DNA from: Paradesertivirga sp036399495
GTDB taxonomy: Bacteria; Bacteroidota; Bacteroidia; Sphingobacteriales; Sphingobacteriaceae
Direction of reading: 5' to 3'
Assembly (NCBI GenBank): GCA_036399495.1
Contig: DASWMZ010000230.1
Location: forward strand, 1 to 30,838
Length of the DNA stretch: 30,838 nucleotides
Made by a program: the position numbers and the translations under genes. Below are positions 16,517-25,058 of this stretch, in pieces (within the stretch, counting starts at the first letter, position 1; every line of letters begins with the position of its first letter). Under the pieces are notes generated by a model. That model saw only the letters and a program-made list of their open reading frames with translations, was not told the DNA's origin and did not search any database.

Positions 16517-17362
16517 TTGAAGCCGATAATTCAAAAGCTCCCACTTAACGAACACAGTTCTTTTGTAAGTCGCACGTATCGTACCCCGAACTTTGAAGTG
16601 CCCTGGCATCATCATATCGAGTATGAACTAATATTATTTACCGAGGGCTCGGGAATGAGCTTTGCGGGTAATTACATTGGCGGATTCGAAACCGGTGATA
16701 TTTTTTTTCTGGGTAAAAACCTGCCGCATACTTTTCAGAAAAGAGACGACTCAATTGCTAGCGCGATAGTCGTTCAGTTTCGTGAAGATTGCTGGGGTGC
16801 TGACTTCTTTGCGAGCGAGGAATGCGCTCAAATTAGGGAGCTGTTCGCCGTATCAACTCATGGATTAAAAATTTCAGGGAAAAGCAAGGAGAAGCTTTTT
16901 AATTTAATAAAAAGCCTGGAGCAGTCTAAGGGTTTACAACGCATAATTGGTTTATGTGAAGCCTTGGATACTATAGCTTCCGGGAAAGAATTTATTCTGC
17001 TTTCGACGGGAATTATGAGACAGCCTAACTCGAAAGGAAACGAAAGAATTGACCGGATTTTTGATTTTACCATTAGTCAGTTTCAAAAATCTATTGAGTT
17101 GCAAGAGGTTGCAGACTTGGCAAATATGAGTATTCCGGCATTTTGCAGCTACTTCAAAAAATGCACTAAGAAAACCTACATTAACTTTTTAAATGAGATA
17201 CGAATTGGTTACGCTTGCCGACTGCTGACAAACACAAATTATACTATTAATCACATCTGCTTTGATAGTGGATTTCAGTCGTTGCAGAATTTTAATAAGC
17301 AATTTTATAAATTGAAACAAGTTACGCCGTCGGGGTACCGAAAACAGGTAGCTAATTTGTAA
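16517..17362 (+). CDS. AraC-family transcriptional regulator
   Basis: The 281-residue protein has an N-terminal cupin-like sensor domain (about 1-140: VPWHHHIEYELILFTEGSG, then GDIFFLGKNLPHTF) and a C-terminal pair of helix-turn-helix units (about 185-278: VADLANMSIPAFCSYFKK and INHICFDSGFQSLQNFNKQF). The start must be TTG: an in-frame TAA lies three bases before the TTG codon and no ATG occurs until within the cupin core, while related proteins start M-K-P at just this place. It is divergent from the fucosidase gene and is the likely activator of the glycan cluster, responding to a sugar in the sensor domain. A repeat element begins seven bases after its stop codon. Confidence 0.92.
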   Translation: MKPIIQKLPLNEHSSFVSRTYRTPNFEVPWHHHIEYELILFTEGSGMSFAGNYIGGFETGDIFFLGKNLPHTFQKRDDSIASAIVVQFREDCWGADFFASEECAQIRELFAVSTHGLKISGKSKEKLFNLIKSLEQSKGLQRIIGLCEALDTIASGKEFILLSTGIMRQPNSKGNERIDRIFDFTISQFQKSIELQEVADLANMSIPAFCSYFKKCTKKTYINFLNEIRIGYACRLLTNTNYTINHICFDSGFQSLQNFNKQFYKLKQVTPSGYRKQVANL

Positions 17363-17368
17363 TTTAAG

Positions 17369-17435
17369 GATTGAAGCGGCATCCTTTTTTCTGACAAAAA
17401 GATACATCCGCCAACTGGCGGAGTGTTAAACGCCC
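17369..17435. repeat. Intergenic hairpin repeat, copy 2
   Basis: Has the same ends as copy 1 (GATTGAAGCGGCATCC ... GTTAAACGCCC) in the same orientation. Here the centre is CTTTTTT-CTGAC-AAAAAG, and a second hairpin TCCGCC/GGCGGA is present. It lies between the AraC stop and a minus-strand coding-like tail whose stop (17444-17446) is eight bases away. Confidence 0.75.
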
Positions 17436-17443
17436 TATTCCTC

Positions 17444-17518
17444 CTATTTATCTTCGTCAATTATTTCGTAGAATTCGTAACCGTCTTCTGTTTTCAAACT
17501 CCGCGACGGTGGAAGTTT
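17444..17518 (-). pseudogene. Possible 3' remnant of a small gene
   Basis: A 24-codon minus-strand stretch reads KLPPSRSLKTEDGYEFYEII and ends DEDK before a stop. Its acidic, protein-like composition suggests the tail of a former gene, but an in-frame stop lies directly upstream and there is no ATG. It could be chance. Nothing else is seen between 17436 and the catalase start. Confidence 0.25.
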
Positions 17519-17616
17519 TTAAAAGGCACCAACCATTTTTTAAAACAAATACCTCTTGTAATCATTCTTTAAGAACCCTCAAACCAAGTAATTTATTATT
17601 ACCTTAATTTCCAACT

Positions 17617-18570
17617 ATGTTTTACCACGTTCAAAACTTAATTAATCCCATAGTGGATGACGAACCGGATCCGTCGGCTGCTAACGCCTTACAAGAAGGC
17701 CTCGGTGGACAATTTGGAGAGATGCGTACCATGATGCAGTATCTTTTTCAAAGTTTTAATTTCAGAGGTGATGGCATTCCATACCTTGATTTAATCCAGG
17801 GAATTGGTATTGAAGAAATTAGCCATGTCGAGCTGATAACCAAAACGATTTCGCGTTTGCTTGATGGTGCCCCGGAATATCACGGCGATAAATTTGATGC
17901 CCCAGGCAAAGGCGGCAAAGCCACGATGGACATGGCTAAAGAACAAAAAAATCCGCATCACTTTATTGTTGGTGCACAAGGTGCATTACCTGTAGATGCT
18001 GCAGGAAATCCATGGAGCGGTTCTTATGTGCACAACCATGGTAATTTAGTTCTTGATTTAATGGATAACCTTGTTTTGGAGTCGACCGGCAGGTTACAAA
18101 AATGCAGAATTTATCAAATGTCGTCTAACAAGACACTTAGAGCAACTGTTTCATTTTTAATTGCCCGTGATGAAGCGCATGAAATGGCATTTGCTAAAGC
18201 GCTAGAAACGTTGGGAATTGACTGGGCGAAGGCGTTACCAATACCGAAATTTGATTCTTCAAAATACCCTGAAGTGAAAAAGCTGCTTGACGCAGGGGTG
18301 AATCGTGAACAATATCATTTCAGATTAGATAGTTCTCAAATGGAGAAGATTTTCCAGGGTAGTGCTCCGGCAAATGATGGTACCGAACTGGTTACTTTAA
18401 AAGAACCGAAGAACTCTTACCCAAATCCTATAGCTCCTGAAAGGCCGGAAGAATTTGCACCTGGACTTGACCCCGAACTTCAGGAAATGGCTGATGCGTT
18501 AAACGATTTTAAAGAAAAAACGCTGAAAAATATTCTTAAGAAAGCTGGCCCGAAACCGGGGAAATTATAG
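17617..18570 (+). CDS. Manganese-containing catalase
   Basis: The 317-residue protein is a dimanganese catalase of ferritin-like fold, destroying hydrogen peroxide in the cytoplasm. The expected ligands are all present: Glu35 in GGQFGEMRTMM, Glu67 and His70 in IEEISHVE, Glu155 in NLVLESTGRLQ, and His188 in ARDEAHEMAF. The length fits the family (about 260-320), with an extra Pro/Glu-rich, then Lys-rich C-terminal tail from about residue 275. The ATG at 17617 aligns with the normal M-F-x-H start. It stands as a single-gene unit with a strong terminator directly after it. Confidence 0.95.
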   Translation: MFYHVQNLINPIVDDEPDPSAANALQEGLGGQFGEMRTMMQYLFQSFNFRGDGIPYLDLIQGIGIEEISHVELITKTISRLLDGAPEYHGDKFDAPGKGGKATMDMAKEQKNPHHFIVGAQGALPVDAAGNPWSGSYVHNHGNLVLDLMDNLVLESTGRLQKCRIYQMSSNKTLRATVSFLIARDEAHEMAFAKALETLGIDWAKALPIPKFDSSKYPEVKKLLDAGVNREQYHFRLDSSQMEKIFQGSAPANDGTELVTLKEPKNSYPNPIAPERPEEFAPGLDPELQEMADALNDFKEKTLKNILKKAGPKPGKL

Positions 18571-18578
18571 TTCACCTT

Positions 18579-18613
18579 AAAAACCCTAAGTGATGATTGC
18601 TTAGGGTTTTTTA
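18579..18613 (+). terminator. Bidirectional terminator between catalase and histidine kinase genes
   Basis: CCCTAAG (18584-18590) pairs with CTTAGGG (18600-18606), loop of nine, with TTTTTT after it on the plus strand and five A before it, so it can also end the convergent kinase transcript. Confidence 0.88.
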
Positions 18614-18655
18614 TGGTTTAACCATACCAAAGCCAAAAAATGCTTTCACTAGAAG

Positions 18656-21520
18656 CTATAATGAGGATGCCCCATCAATCGGTATAGTAAACCAAAAGCT
18701 AGAGCCCTGGCCTAAATCAGAACTCACCCCTACTTCCCCCTTGTGAAGCTTAATAATTTCCGAGGAAATGTAGAGCCCTAAACCCAGTCCGGAATATTGT
18801 ACCCCGGAAGGGTCAACCCTATAATAGCGCTCGAAGAGATGGGGAAGTTTATCCGGTTCAACACCTATGCCTTTGTCGATAACCGAAACCTTAGCCAGGC
18901 TGTCTTTTTTCTCAATTAATAATCGAATGTCTGGGGAATCGGGCGAGTATTTAACCGCGTTGTTAACAAAATTTACGATGACCTGATCTATCCGTTGTTG
19001 ATCTGCAAAAACTTCTAAAGTCAAGTCTCCTTCTATTAAAAGTTCGTGAGTTCCTTCCAGTCGCACATGAGTGCAACATTCATTAATAAGTTTAGCAAGA
19101 TTAAAAGTGCTTTTAGACAGGGTTAGTTGGCCGGATTCAATTTTAGAAACGTTTAAAAGTTCCCGAACAAGAGTAGCTAACTTTACAGTACTGTTATAAG
19201 ATGTATTAATGAGTTGAGGGATGGTTTTAGCTCCAGGCTCTTTCTCATAAACACGCATCAATATTTGAATAGAAGCTGACAATGTAGTTAACGGTGTTTT
19301 GAGTTCGTGGGAAGCGATTGATAAAAATTCATCCCGGCCACGGATAGCTTGTTTTAATTGAGTTACATCCTGACTAATTACCACCCCGGCAATAATCTTC
19401 CCGAAATTATCCCGTATTGGAGCGGAGCTTAGTCGAAGAACAGCCGGCTTCCCATCCCCTCTCATGATGTCAACATCTTCATCATTGACAATCTCGCCAA
19501 ACTGAATAGACCTGGCAAGGGGCCATTCATGGCCCTGATACTGGCTTCCGTCGGGATGAAAACCAATCCATTGAATGTATTCACCGATATTTTCTGAAGC
19601 TTTCATGGGGTGGCCCCAAACTTCATTAATCTTTTCATTAGCGAAAATCAGCTTACCGGATGGAGCCTCACCAATAACCACAGCCCCGGGCATTTGTGTC
19701 ACAACAGCTTCGAACCGGTTGCGTTCAAATTCCATTTCCCCGAGCAACTTTTTGTTTAATTCAAGTGCTTCCCTTTGTTCGGTAATATCGGTGTTGGTTC
19801 CAAACCACCGGCATAACTCGCCTTTTGAATCGAATATCGGAACAGCGCGAGTTAAAAACCAACGCCATTCTCCATCTTTACTTTTTAAAGGGAAGTCTAG
19901 TTCAAAAGGCTCTCCTTTGGGCCATGCCTTCTTGCAGAATTCAATTATACCTTCTTTAAAGTCGGGATGATGAACTTTTTCCCAGCCCCATCCCTGCATT
20001 TCCTCGAAAGTTGTTCCGGTATAATCATACCATCTTTGATTATACCAAAATATCCATCCTTCTTTATCAGCCATCCATGCCAGTTGAGGAATGGCGTCTG
20101 ATAGATTTCTAAATTGTTCTTCCTCGTCCCGGAGAGCTATCTCTATTTTTTTTCGTTCTTCAATTTCCTTTTGCGCATCTTCATGCAAACGAGCATTTTC
20201 AAGGGCAAGGGCAATACGGGTTGCAAAATCTTTCGCAAAATTTAGATCGGTTTGATTATACTCTTTCCCATCAATTGTAGATAAGAAATTCACCGTTCCT
20301 ATAACTTTATTCCCAATTTTCATCGGTACAACTATAGAAGATCGAAGATTCATCTTTTTAATAATTTCAAGATGCTCTCTGTCTTTCATCGAAGCTTCCA
20401 ACATTTCATTGGTCACAACAGGTATCATTAATGATTCGCCGGTTCTAAGAATATGTCCCTGAGGGCCCTGGTCGTGAATAGTTACCGGATTTTTAAGTCT
20501 GTACTCTTTAGCCCAGTTAACGTAATTCTCATCCTCATGTATTACCATCAGGATTTCAAGATTATCTCCTTTTAAAACGTTTATTGTAAACCAGTCTGCA
20601 AACGTTGGTACAATTAGTTTTGAAATTTTCTTTAATGCGCTGTTCGTGTCGAGGGTTAATGCCAGCTCCTCTCCCGCAGTATTTAAATACTCTAATAAGT
20701 TCTTCTTTAATTCGGCCCTTTTGCGCGAATTAACCAACTCTGTTACATCGTACCCAACTGATAATATTAATGACACATGACCATTTTCTATTACCGGATG
20801 GTAAACGAAGTTTAAAAACGAATCTGTCACTTTGCCGCTTTTAACTAATTGAACCGGAACTTCATTTCCAAAAAACGGCTCAGCGGTCTCATTAACTCGT
20901 TTAAGAAGATCTATAAACCCTTGTTCTACCAATTCAGGGAAAACATCTACCACCTTTTTACCAATAACATCGGTCGTTCTCCCCCAAATATCCAAACTCT
21001 GGCTGTTAGCCGATTCAATAACAAATTCCGGGCACTGCAATACAGCAATCGCAAAGGGAGCTTGTAACACCATACTTCGAAACCGTTCTTCACTTGCCCT
21101 GAGTTTTCGTTTAGCCAGTACTTGCTCTGTAACATCTTTACAAACAATAATAACTCCGGTAATTTCTCCCTCTTCGCTTTTAATAGCTGTATATGAATAA
21201 TCAAAATAAACCGTTTCTGAAATTCCATTCTTAACCAGCTTAAGAACCGCCTCCTGATCAATTTGGGCTTCGCCAGTTTCCAAAACCCGCCTGAGTGAGG
21301 GGGAAAATGACGGACTAAAAAGTTCGGGCTGGATTTGATGAATGGTTTGACCAAGTATACTTATATCTTTTGCCCATATTTCGAGCAAGGCATCATTAGC
21401 ATAAGTTATTCTTAATTCGTTTCCCTCTACTTTCAGTATTGGGTATGGCACTAAATGAAGTGCATTTTCTAATGTGCCTGAAGGGTATGTCGGTTTTGAA
21501 AAGGAAGATTTGAAATTCAT
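18656..21520 (-). CDS. Multi-PAS/GAF sensor histidine kinase
   Basis: The 954-residue protein lacks membrane segments, so it is a soluble sensor. Domains in order: PAS (about 20-130), PAS (about 142-265), GAF (about 280-445, RSSIVVPMKIGNKVIGTVNF), a coiled linker, PAS/PAC (about 465-585, GWIFWYNQRWYDYTG and WFGTNTDITEQ), PAS (about 600-722), HisKA with the phospho-acceptor His738 in FLSIASHELKTPLT, and HATPase_c with N-box NFVNNAVKYSPDSP, G1 DKGIG (882-886) and G2 GLGLGLY (911-917). All catalytic motifs are intact. No receiver domain is fused and no response-regulator gene lies beside it. The signal is unknown. A bidirectional terminator lies past its stop. Confidence 0.93.
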   Translation of the reverse strand: MNFKSSFSKPTYPSGTLENALHLVPYPILKVEGNELRITYANDALLEIWAKDISILGQTIHQIQPELFSPSFSPSLRRVLETGEAQIDQEAVLKLVKNGISETVYFDYSYTAIKSEEGEITGVIIVCKDVTEQVLAKRKLRASEERFRSMVLQAPFAIAVLQCPEFVIESANSQSLDIWGRTTDVIGKKVVDVFPELVEQGFIDLLKRVNETAEPFFGNEVPVQLVKSGKVTDSFLNFVYHPVIENGHVSLILSVGYDVTELVNSRKRAELKKNLLEYLNTAGEELALTLDTNSALKKISKLIVPTFADWFTINVLKGDNLEILMVIHEDENYVNWAKEYRLKNPVTIHDQGPQGHILRTGESLMIPVVTNEMLEASMKDREHLEIIKKMNLRSSIVVPMKIGNKVIGTVNFLSTIDGKEYNQTDLNFAKDFATRIALALENARLHEDAQKEIEERKKIEIALRDEEEQFRNLSDAIPQLAWMADKEGWIFWYNQRWYDYTGTTFEEMQGWGWEKVHHPDFKEGIIEFCKKAWPKGEPFELDFPLKSKDGEWRWFLTRAVPIFDSKGELCRWFGTNTDITEQREALELNKKLLGEMEFERNRFEAVVTQMPGAVVIGEAPSGKLIFANEKINEVWGHPMKASENIGEYIQWIGFHPDGSQYQGHEWPLARSIQFGEIVNDEDVDIMRGDGKPAVLRLSSAPIRDNFGKIIAGVVISQDVTQLKQAIRGRDEFLSIASHELKTPLTTLSASIQILMRVYEKEPGAKTIPQLINTSYNSTVKLATLVRELLNVSKIESGQLTLSKSTFNLAKLINECCTHVRLEGTHELLIEGDLTLEVFADQQRIDQVIVNFVNNAVKYSPDSPDIRLLIEKKDSLAKVSVIDKGIGVEPDKLPHLFERYYRVDPSGVQYSGLGLGLYISSEIIKLHKGEVGVSSDLGQGSSFWFTIPIDGASSL

Positions 21521-21630
21521 TTGTTATATCCTGCTTGACAATCTCTAAATTGGGATTAAAGAGAAGCAATATACTTCACCTGGCAGAAATGTTACAAATT
21601 CAAATGAAAGGTTTATTGCCATTAATAAAC

Positions 21631-21661
21631 ATCAAACTAAATTAAGACCTTTTAGTTTGAT
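21631..21661 (-). terminator. Hairpin after the MATE gene
   Basis: ATCAAACTAAA (21631-21641) and TTTAGTTTGAT (21651-21661) form 11 perfect pairs with a 9-base loop, 43 bases after the MATE stop and 111 bases ahead of the kinase ATG. No long U-run follows, so it may instead be a regulatory site of the kinase gene. Confidence 0.45.
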
Positions 21662-21703
21662 AGCAGTCAAATTTCCAGCATCTTTAAAAATTTACTTAAA
21701 CAC

Positions 21704-23113
21704 CTAAACCTTAACCGTTTTCCATTTTCCCCGGTTAAATAGCCACAAGGTAAACAAACCAACAGATGTCTCCGAGATGAATACCGCCCAAAATACACCA
21801 GACTGCTCCCAGTCGAGGTGAATTGCCAGAAACCAGGATAGAGGAATTTGTATGAGCCAGAAAAAAACAAGGTTGATTTTTGTTGGAGTTTTTGTATCGC
21901 CCGCCCCGTTAAATGCTGATGTTGAAACCATCCACCAGCCGTATACAAAATAAGAAAAAGAAAGTATGCGAAGCCATTCGGAACCAACTGCTATTACTTC
22001 CGGATCGGTGGTAAAAATTTGCATAAGTTCTTCGTTAAAAACAAAATACAGCACTGAAACAGAAACCAGGAAAATCATATTATAAATACCTGTTTTCCAG
22101 ACTGCCGATTCGGCCCGATCGGGGTTACCGGCACCCAAATTTTGACCCACAAGTGTAGCAGCAGCATTAGACATTCCCCAGGCGGGCATCATCGTAAACA
22201 TCATAATACGGATCGTGATGGTTGCGCCGGCTACAGCCTGACTCCCTACCTCGGCCAGAATGCGCATTAAAAAAATCCAGGAGGTCATGGCTACAAGCAT
22301 TTGCCCAATACCTCCTAGAGATGTACGAAAAATGCCCAGCATACTTTTCGCATCTATATAAAGCTGCGAACGGCTTATTTGAATGCGCTTCTGTCCTTTA
22401 AATAATATCCAAAGCTGCGACAAAACACCAACACCCCTGCCAATATTCGTAGCAATTGCTGCGCCTTCTATTCCCAAAGCTGGTATTGGCCCCCAGCCAA
22501 AAATCAATAACGGACAAAGCACAATGTTAATTCCGTTGGCAATCCACAGAATTCGCATCGCGATAGCTGCATCACCCGCCCCGCGAAAAATGGCGTTAAT
22601 AACAAAGAGTAAGAGGATAACCATGTTACCACCCAGCATCCATTGCGTATAGCGGTAACCAACGTCTAACGACCATTGGTCGGCACCCATAAATCCTAAA
22701 AGATCTTTTGCGAAAAAAATGCCAGCAATTGAAAAAGGTAAAGATGCGAGTATAGCAAGGAAGACAGATTGCACAGCTGAAGTAGCCGCGTCTTCGGTAT
22801 TTTTTTCACCTGTTCGCCGGGCAATTATAGCTGTTACAGCCATGGCCAGCCCCATCCCTATCGAATACAACAAGAACATATAAGTTTCTGTAAGTCCCAC
22901 TGTTGCAACCGCCGACGAGCCAAGCTTACTTACGAAATAGATATCAACCACTGCAAATGCCGATTCCATTACGAGTTCCAGAATCATGGGTACAGCCAAC
23001 AGGAAAATGGCTTTATTCATTGGAATTTGAGTGTAATCTGCCTCGGTGCCGCGGATAGCGTTCTGCAATTCCTGCCATAAGGAATTTCTGTGTTGTTCTA
23101 CAATGTCCTTCAT
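21704..23113 (-). CDS. MATE-family multidrug/metabolite exporter
   Basis: The 469-residue inner-membrane protein has twelve helices in two pseudo-symmetric halves, each starting with a MATE signature: IFLLAVPMILELVMESAFAVVDIYFVSKLG in the first half (quoted residues 31-60 in part) and the YSIGMGLAMAVTAIIARRTG loop. The second half begins LGGIGQMLVAMTSWIFLMRI and contains NAAATLVGQNLGAGNPDRAE, the equivalent repeat. Members export cationic drugs, dyes or metabolites by sodium or proton exchange. The ATG at 23113 is the only good start. A short N-terminal cytoplasmic extension of about 28 residues is common in this group. Upstream, a TAGCTTTG box (23128-23135) fits the -7 consensus, but I see no -33 partner. 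Confidence 0.93.
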   Translation of the reverse strand: MKDIVEQHRNSLWQELQNAIRGTEADYTQIPMNKAIFLLAVPMILELVMESAFAVVDIYFVSKLGSSAVATVGLTETYMFLLYSIGMGLAMAVTAIIARRTGEKNTEDAATSAVQSVFLAILASLPFSIAGIFFAKDLLGFMGADQWSLDVGYRYTQWMLGGNMVILLLFVINAIFRGAGDAAIAMRILWIANGINIVLCPLLIFGWGPIPALGIEGAAIATNIGRGVGVLSQLWILFKGQKRIQISRSQLYIDAKSMLGIFRTSLGGIGQMLVAMTSWIFLMRILAEVGSQAVAGATITIRIMMFTMMPAWGMSNAAATLVGQNLGAGNPDRAESAVWKTGIYNMIFLVSVSVLYFVFNEELMQIFTTDPEVIAVGSEWLRILSFSYFVYGWWMVSTSAFNGAGDTKTPTKINLVFFWLIQIPLSWFLAIHLDWEQSGVFWAVFISETSVGLFTLWLFNRGKWKTVKV

Positions 23114-23293
23114 AAGTTTGATTAATCCAAAGCTAATAATGGCTGTGGATTTTTATTGAAAGTTAAAAGTAATGAAGAATTGATAATTTTTAGAGTAAGG
23201 TTTGTGACAAAAAGAGGGGATTTTGCGACGGTGATTGAAGACCTTTTCCATTAAATAAAACAATAATCGCCCTAAACCATTCAGTAAGCAAAT

Positions 23294-24448
23294 ATGTCTA
23301 TAGCCTTACCCACAAGTCGTGCTAATCGCATTCGGTTAGCTGTTTCATTATTCTATTTTGGGCAGGGAATAAGCTTTTCATCATGGGCAAGCCGCATTCC
23401 TGATATTAAGGAAAGTTTGCATTTGTCTGATGCTCTATTTGGATCTGTTTTATTTGCTTTGCCCTTGGGTCAGTTATTTACCATGCCTATTTCAGGACGT
23501 TTAGTAACAAAATATGGGAGCCAAAAAATTTTAACGATAGCCGCACCTTGTTACGTTTTTGCTTTATGTTTTCTGGGGATTTCCTCATCTGCCTCGCATT
23601 TGGTTTTTGGTTTGTTTGTTTTCGGAGTGATAGGAAACATGTGCAATATTTCAGTAAATACGCAAGGGATAGAAGCCGAAAAAATGTTCGAAAAGCCAAT
23701 CATGTCCACATTTCATGGTGTTTGGAGTCTTGCTGGTTTTACCGGAGCATTAATCGGACTTGCAATTATATATTTGAATTTCACGCCGATAATTCATTTT
23801 GAGATTGTTACCGTGTTGATCTGCATTAATGTTTTTCTTAACTATAAATATCTTGTTCAGGGGAAAAGTGCAGCTAGTTCTTCAGGTTCATTTTTTGTAA
23901 AACCCGAAAAAACACTTTTTCAGTTGGGCTTAATTGGTTTTTGCAGCATGTCTGCCGAAGGTGCGATGTTCGACTGGAGCGGAATTTATTTTAAAGACAT
24001 AGTTAATGCACCTGACTCTTTAGTTGTTTTAGGATACGCTTCCTTTATGATTATGATGGCCTTGGGAAGATTTGCTGGTGATAAAATCATCTTAAAAATC
24101 GGCCGGAAGCGCACAGTTCAATATAGTGGTCTAACTATTTTTACAGGTATGTCAATCTCCGTTATTTTTCCTCAATTAATTCCCGCTACATTCGGGTTTA
24201 TGCTGGTAGGCTTAGGCGTTTCATGTATTGTTCCCACGGTTTATAGTGCAGCAGGAAAAACTAAAAAAGTATCTCCAGGCATGGCTTTGGCTATGGTTGC
24301 CAGCGTAAGTTATTTTGGTTTTCTAATGGGCCCTCCATTAATAGGTTATATCTCTGAGATGTTAAACCTCCGATACTCTTACGCAATTATTGGTTGCTTT
24401 GGCTTATTAGTTGCCGTACTTGCTGCTAAAATTAAAGCGCTTGATTGA
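23294..24448 (+). CDS. MFS permease, YbjJ/FucP-related type
   Basis: The 384-residue protein has twelve membrane helices. The N-terminal part shows FYFGQGISFSSWASRIPDIK, the SR-I-P-x-I-K motif of YbjJ-like MFS proteins, and GRLVTKYGSQK in loop 2-3. A central block FSTFHGVWSLAGFTGAL-like segment (MSTFHGVWSLAGF) and MSAEGAMFDWSGIYFKD are also typical. These proteins are distant relatives of the fucose and glucose/galactose MFS carriers; the substrate is unknown. It lies 180 bases from the divergent MATE gene, and its end faces tspO with only ten bases between the stop codons. Confidence 0.9.
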   Translation: MSIALPTSRANRIRLAVSLFYFGQGISFSSWASRIPDIKESLHLSDALFGSVLFALPLGQLFTMPISGRLVTKYGSQKILTIAAPCYVFALCFLGISSSASHLVFGLFVFGVIGNMCNISVNTQGIEAEKMFEKPIMSTFHGVWSLAGFTGALIGLAIIYLNFTPIIHFEIVTVLICINVFLNYKYLVQGKSAASSSGSFFVKPEKTLFQLGLIGFCSMSAEGAMFDWSGIYFKDIVNAPDSLVVLGYASFMIMMALGRFAGDKIILKIGRKRTVQYSGLTIFTGMSISVIFPQLIPATFGFMLVGLGVSCIVPTVYSAAGKTKKVSPGMALAMVASVSYFGFLMGPPLIGYISEMLNLRYSYAIIGCFGLLVAVLAAKIKALD

Positions 24449-24458
24449 AATTACTTAA

Positions 24459-24926
24459 TCAGTTTAAATGCCAGATAGCACCATTCAAAGCTGTGGCAAA
24501 GCTAACCCACAACAAATATGGTATCTGGAGATATGCGGCTGTGCGATTAATCCGAAGGAATAAAATGATCATTAATAAAATACTCATCCACAACACTATA
24601 ATTTCAACTAGTGCCAATCCTGTTTCGTGGAATGAGAAGAAGATAAAGCTCCAGGCGAAATTCAGCAACAGCTGAAATGTAAATACCAATAATGCTCTTG
24701 TTTTTTGTTTGCCTTCCGGCGATGTCCATACCAGATACAACGACACGCCCATAAGTAGATAAAGCACAGTCCACACCGGACCAAATAAGTAATTAGGCGG
24801 ATTAAAGGAAGGCTTATTTAAGTAAGCGTACCAGGAAGATATGTTGGTCGAGGTGGCATATCCGGATACTCCTCCTACAACTAGAGGAATGGTAATACTG
24901 ATTATCAAGCGAATTATGTTTTTCAT
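24459..24926 (-). CDS. tspO: TspO/MBR-family tryptophan-rich sensory protein
   Basis: The 155-residue membrane protein has five helices and the TspO signature: PLVVGGVSGYATS in helix 1, the loop WYAYLNKPSFNPPNYLFGPVWTVLY (in part: PSFNPPNYLFGPVW), the LNFAWSFIFF helix, and an ALNGAIW block at the C-terminus. The family binds porphyrins and cholesterol-like ligands and affects tetrapyrrole level and stress responses in bacteria. Length fits (about 150-165). The ATG at 24926 is followed directly by the first helix. Just upstream (24953-25058) is a long inverted repeat that would sit in its leader or promoter. Confidence 0.93.
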   Translation of the reverse strand: MKNIIRLIISITIPLVVGGVSGYATSTNISSWYAYLNKPSFNPPNYLFGPVWTVLYLLMGVSLYLVWTSPEGKQKTRALLVFTFQLLLNFAWSFIFFSFHETGLALVEIIVLWMSILLMIILFLRINRTAAYLQIPYLLWVSFATALNGAIWHLN

Positions 24927-24952
24927 CAGAATATATTTGGTTTAATGGCTAT

Positions 24953-25058
24953 GAAGCTATCATGAGCATATTTTTCAGTTTTATTTAACTTAATTGGTGT
25001 TCAAGAACGCTTTGTTAAGTTCATCTGGGTTTGCGAGCGGTATGCTCATGATGGTTTC
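24953..25058. repeat. Concentric inverted repeat / long hairpin upstream of tspO
   Basis: Outer arms ATCATGAGCATA (24959-24970) and TATGCTCATGAT (25041-25052) are 12-base perfect inverses. Counting two G-U pairs, the stem extends to 18 base pairs (24953-24970 with 25041-25058). Inside lie two more inverse pairs on nearly the same axis: AACTTAA/TTAAGTT (24987-24993, 25015-25021) and GTTC/GAAC (24999-25008). A further direct copy of ATGCTCATGA lies at 25078-25087. The left edge is 27 bases ahead of the tspO start. The remainder of 24927-25333 holds nothing else certain; a TAAATTTG box at 25255-25262 might serve the esterase gene. Confidence 0.6.

Noticed and set aside
17369..17435. Possible CRISPR-like repetition
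   Set aside because: Only two copies 4.5 kb apart with variable centres and no spacers; not an array.
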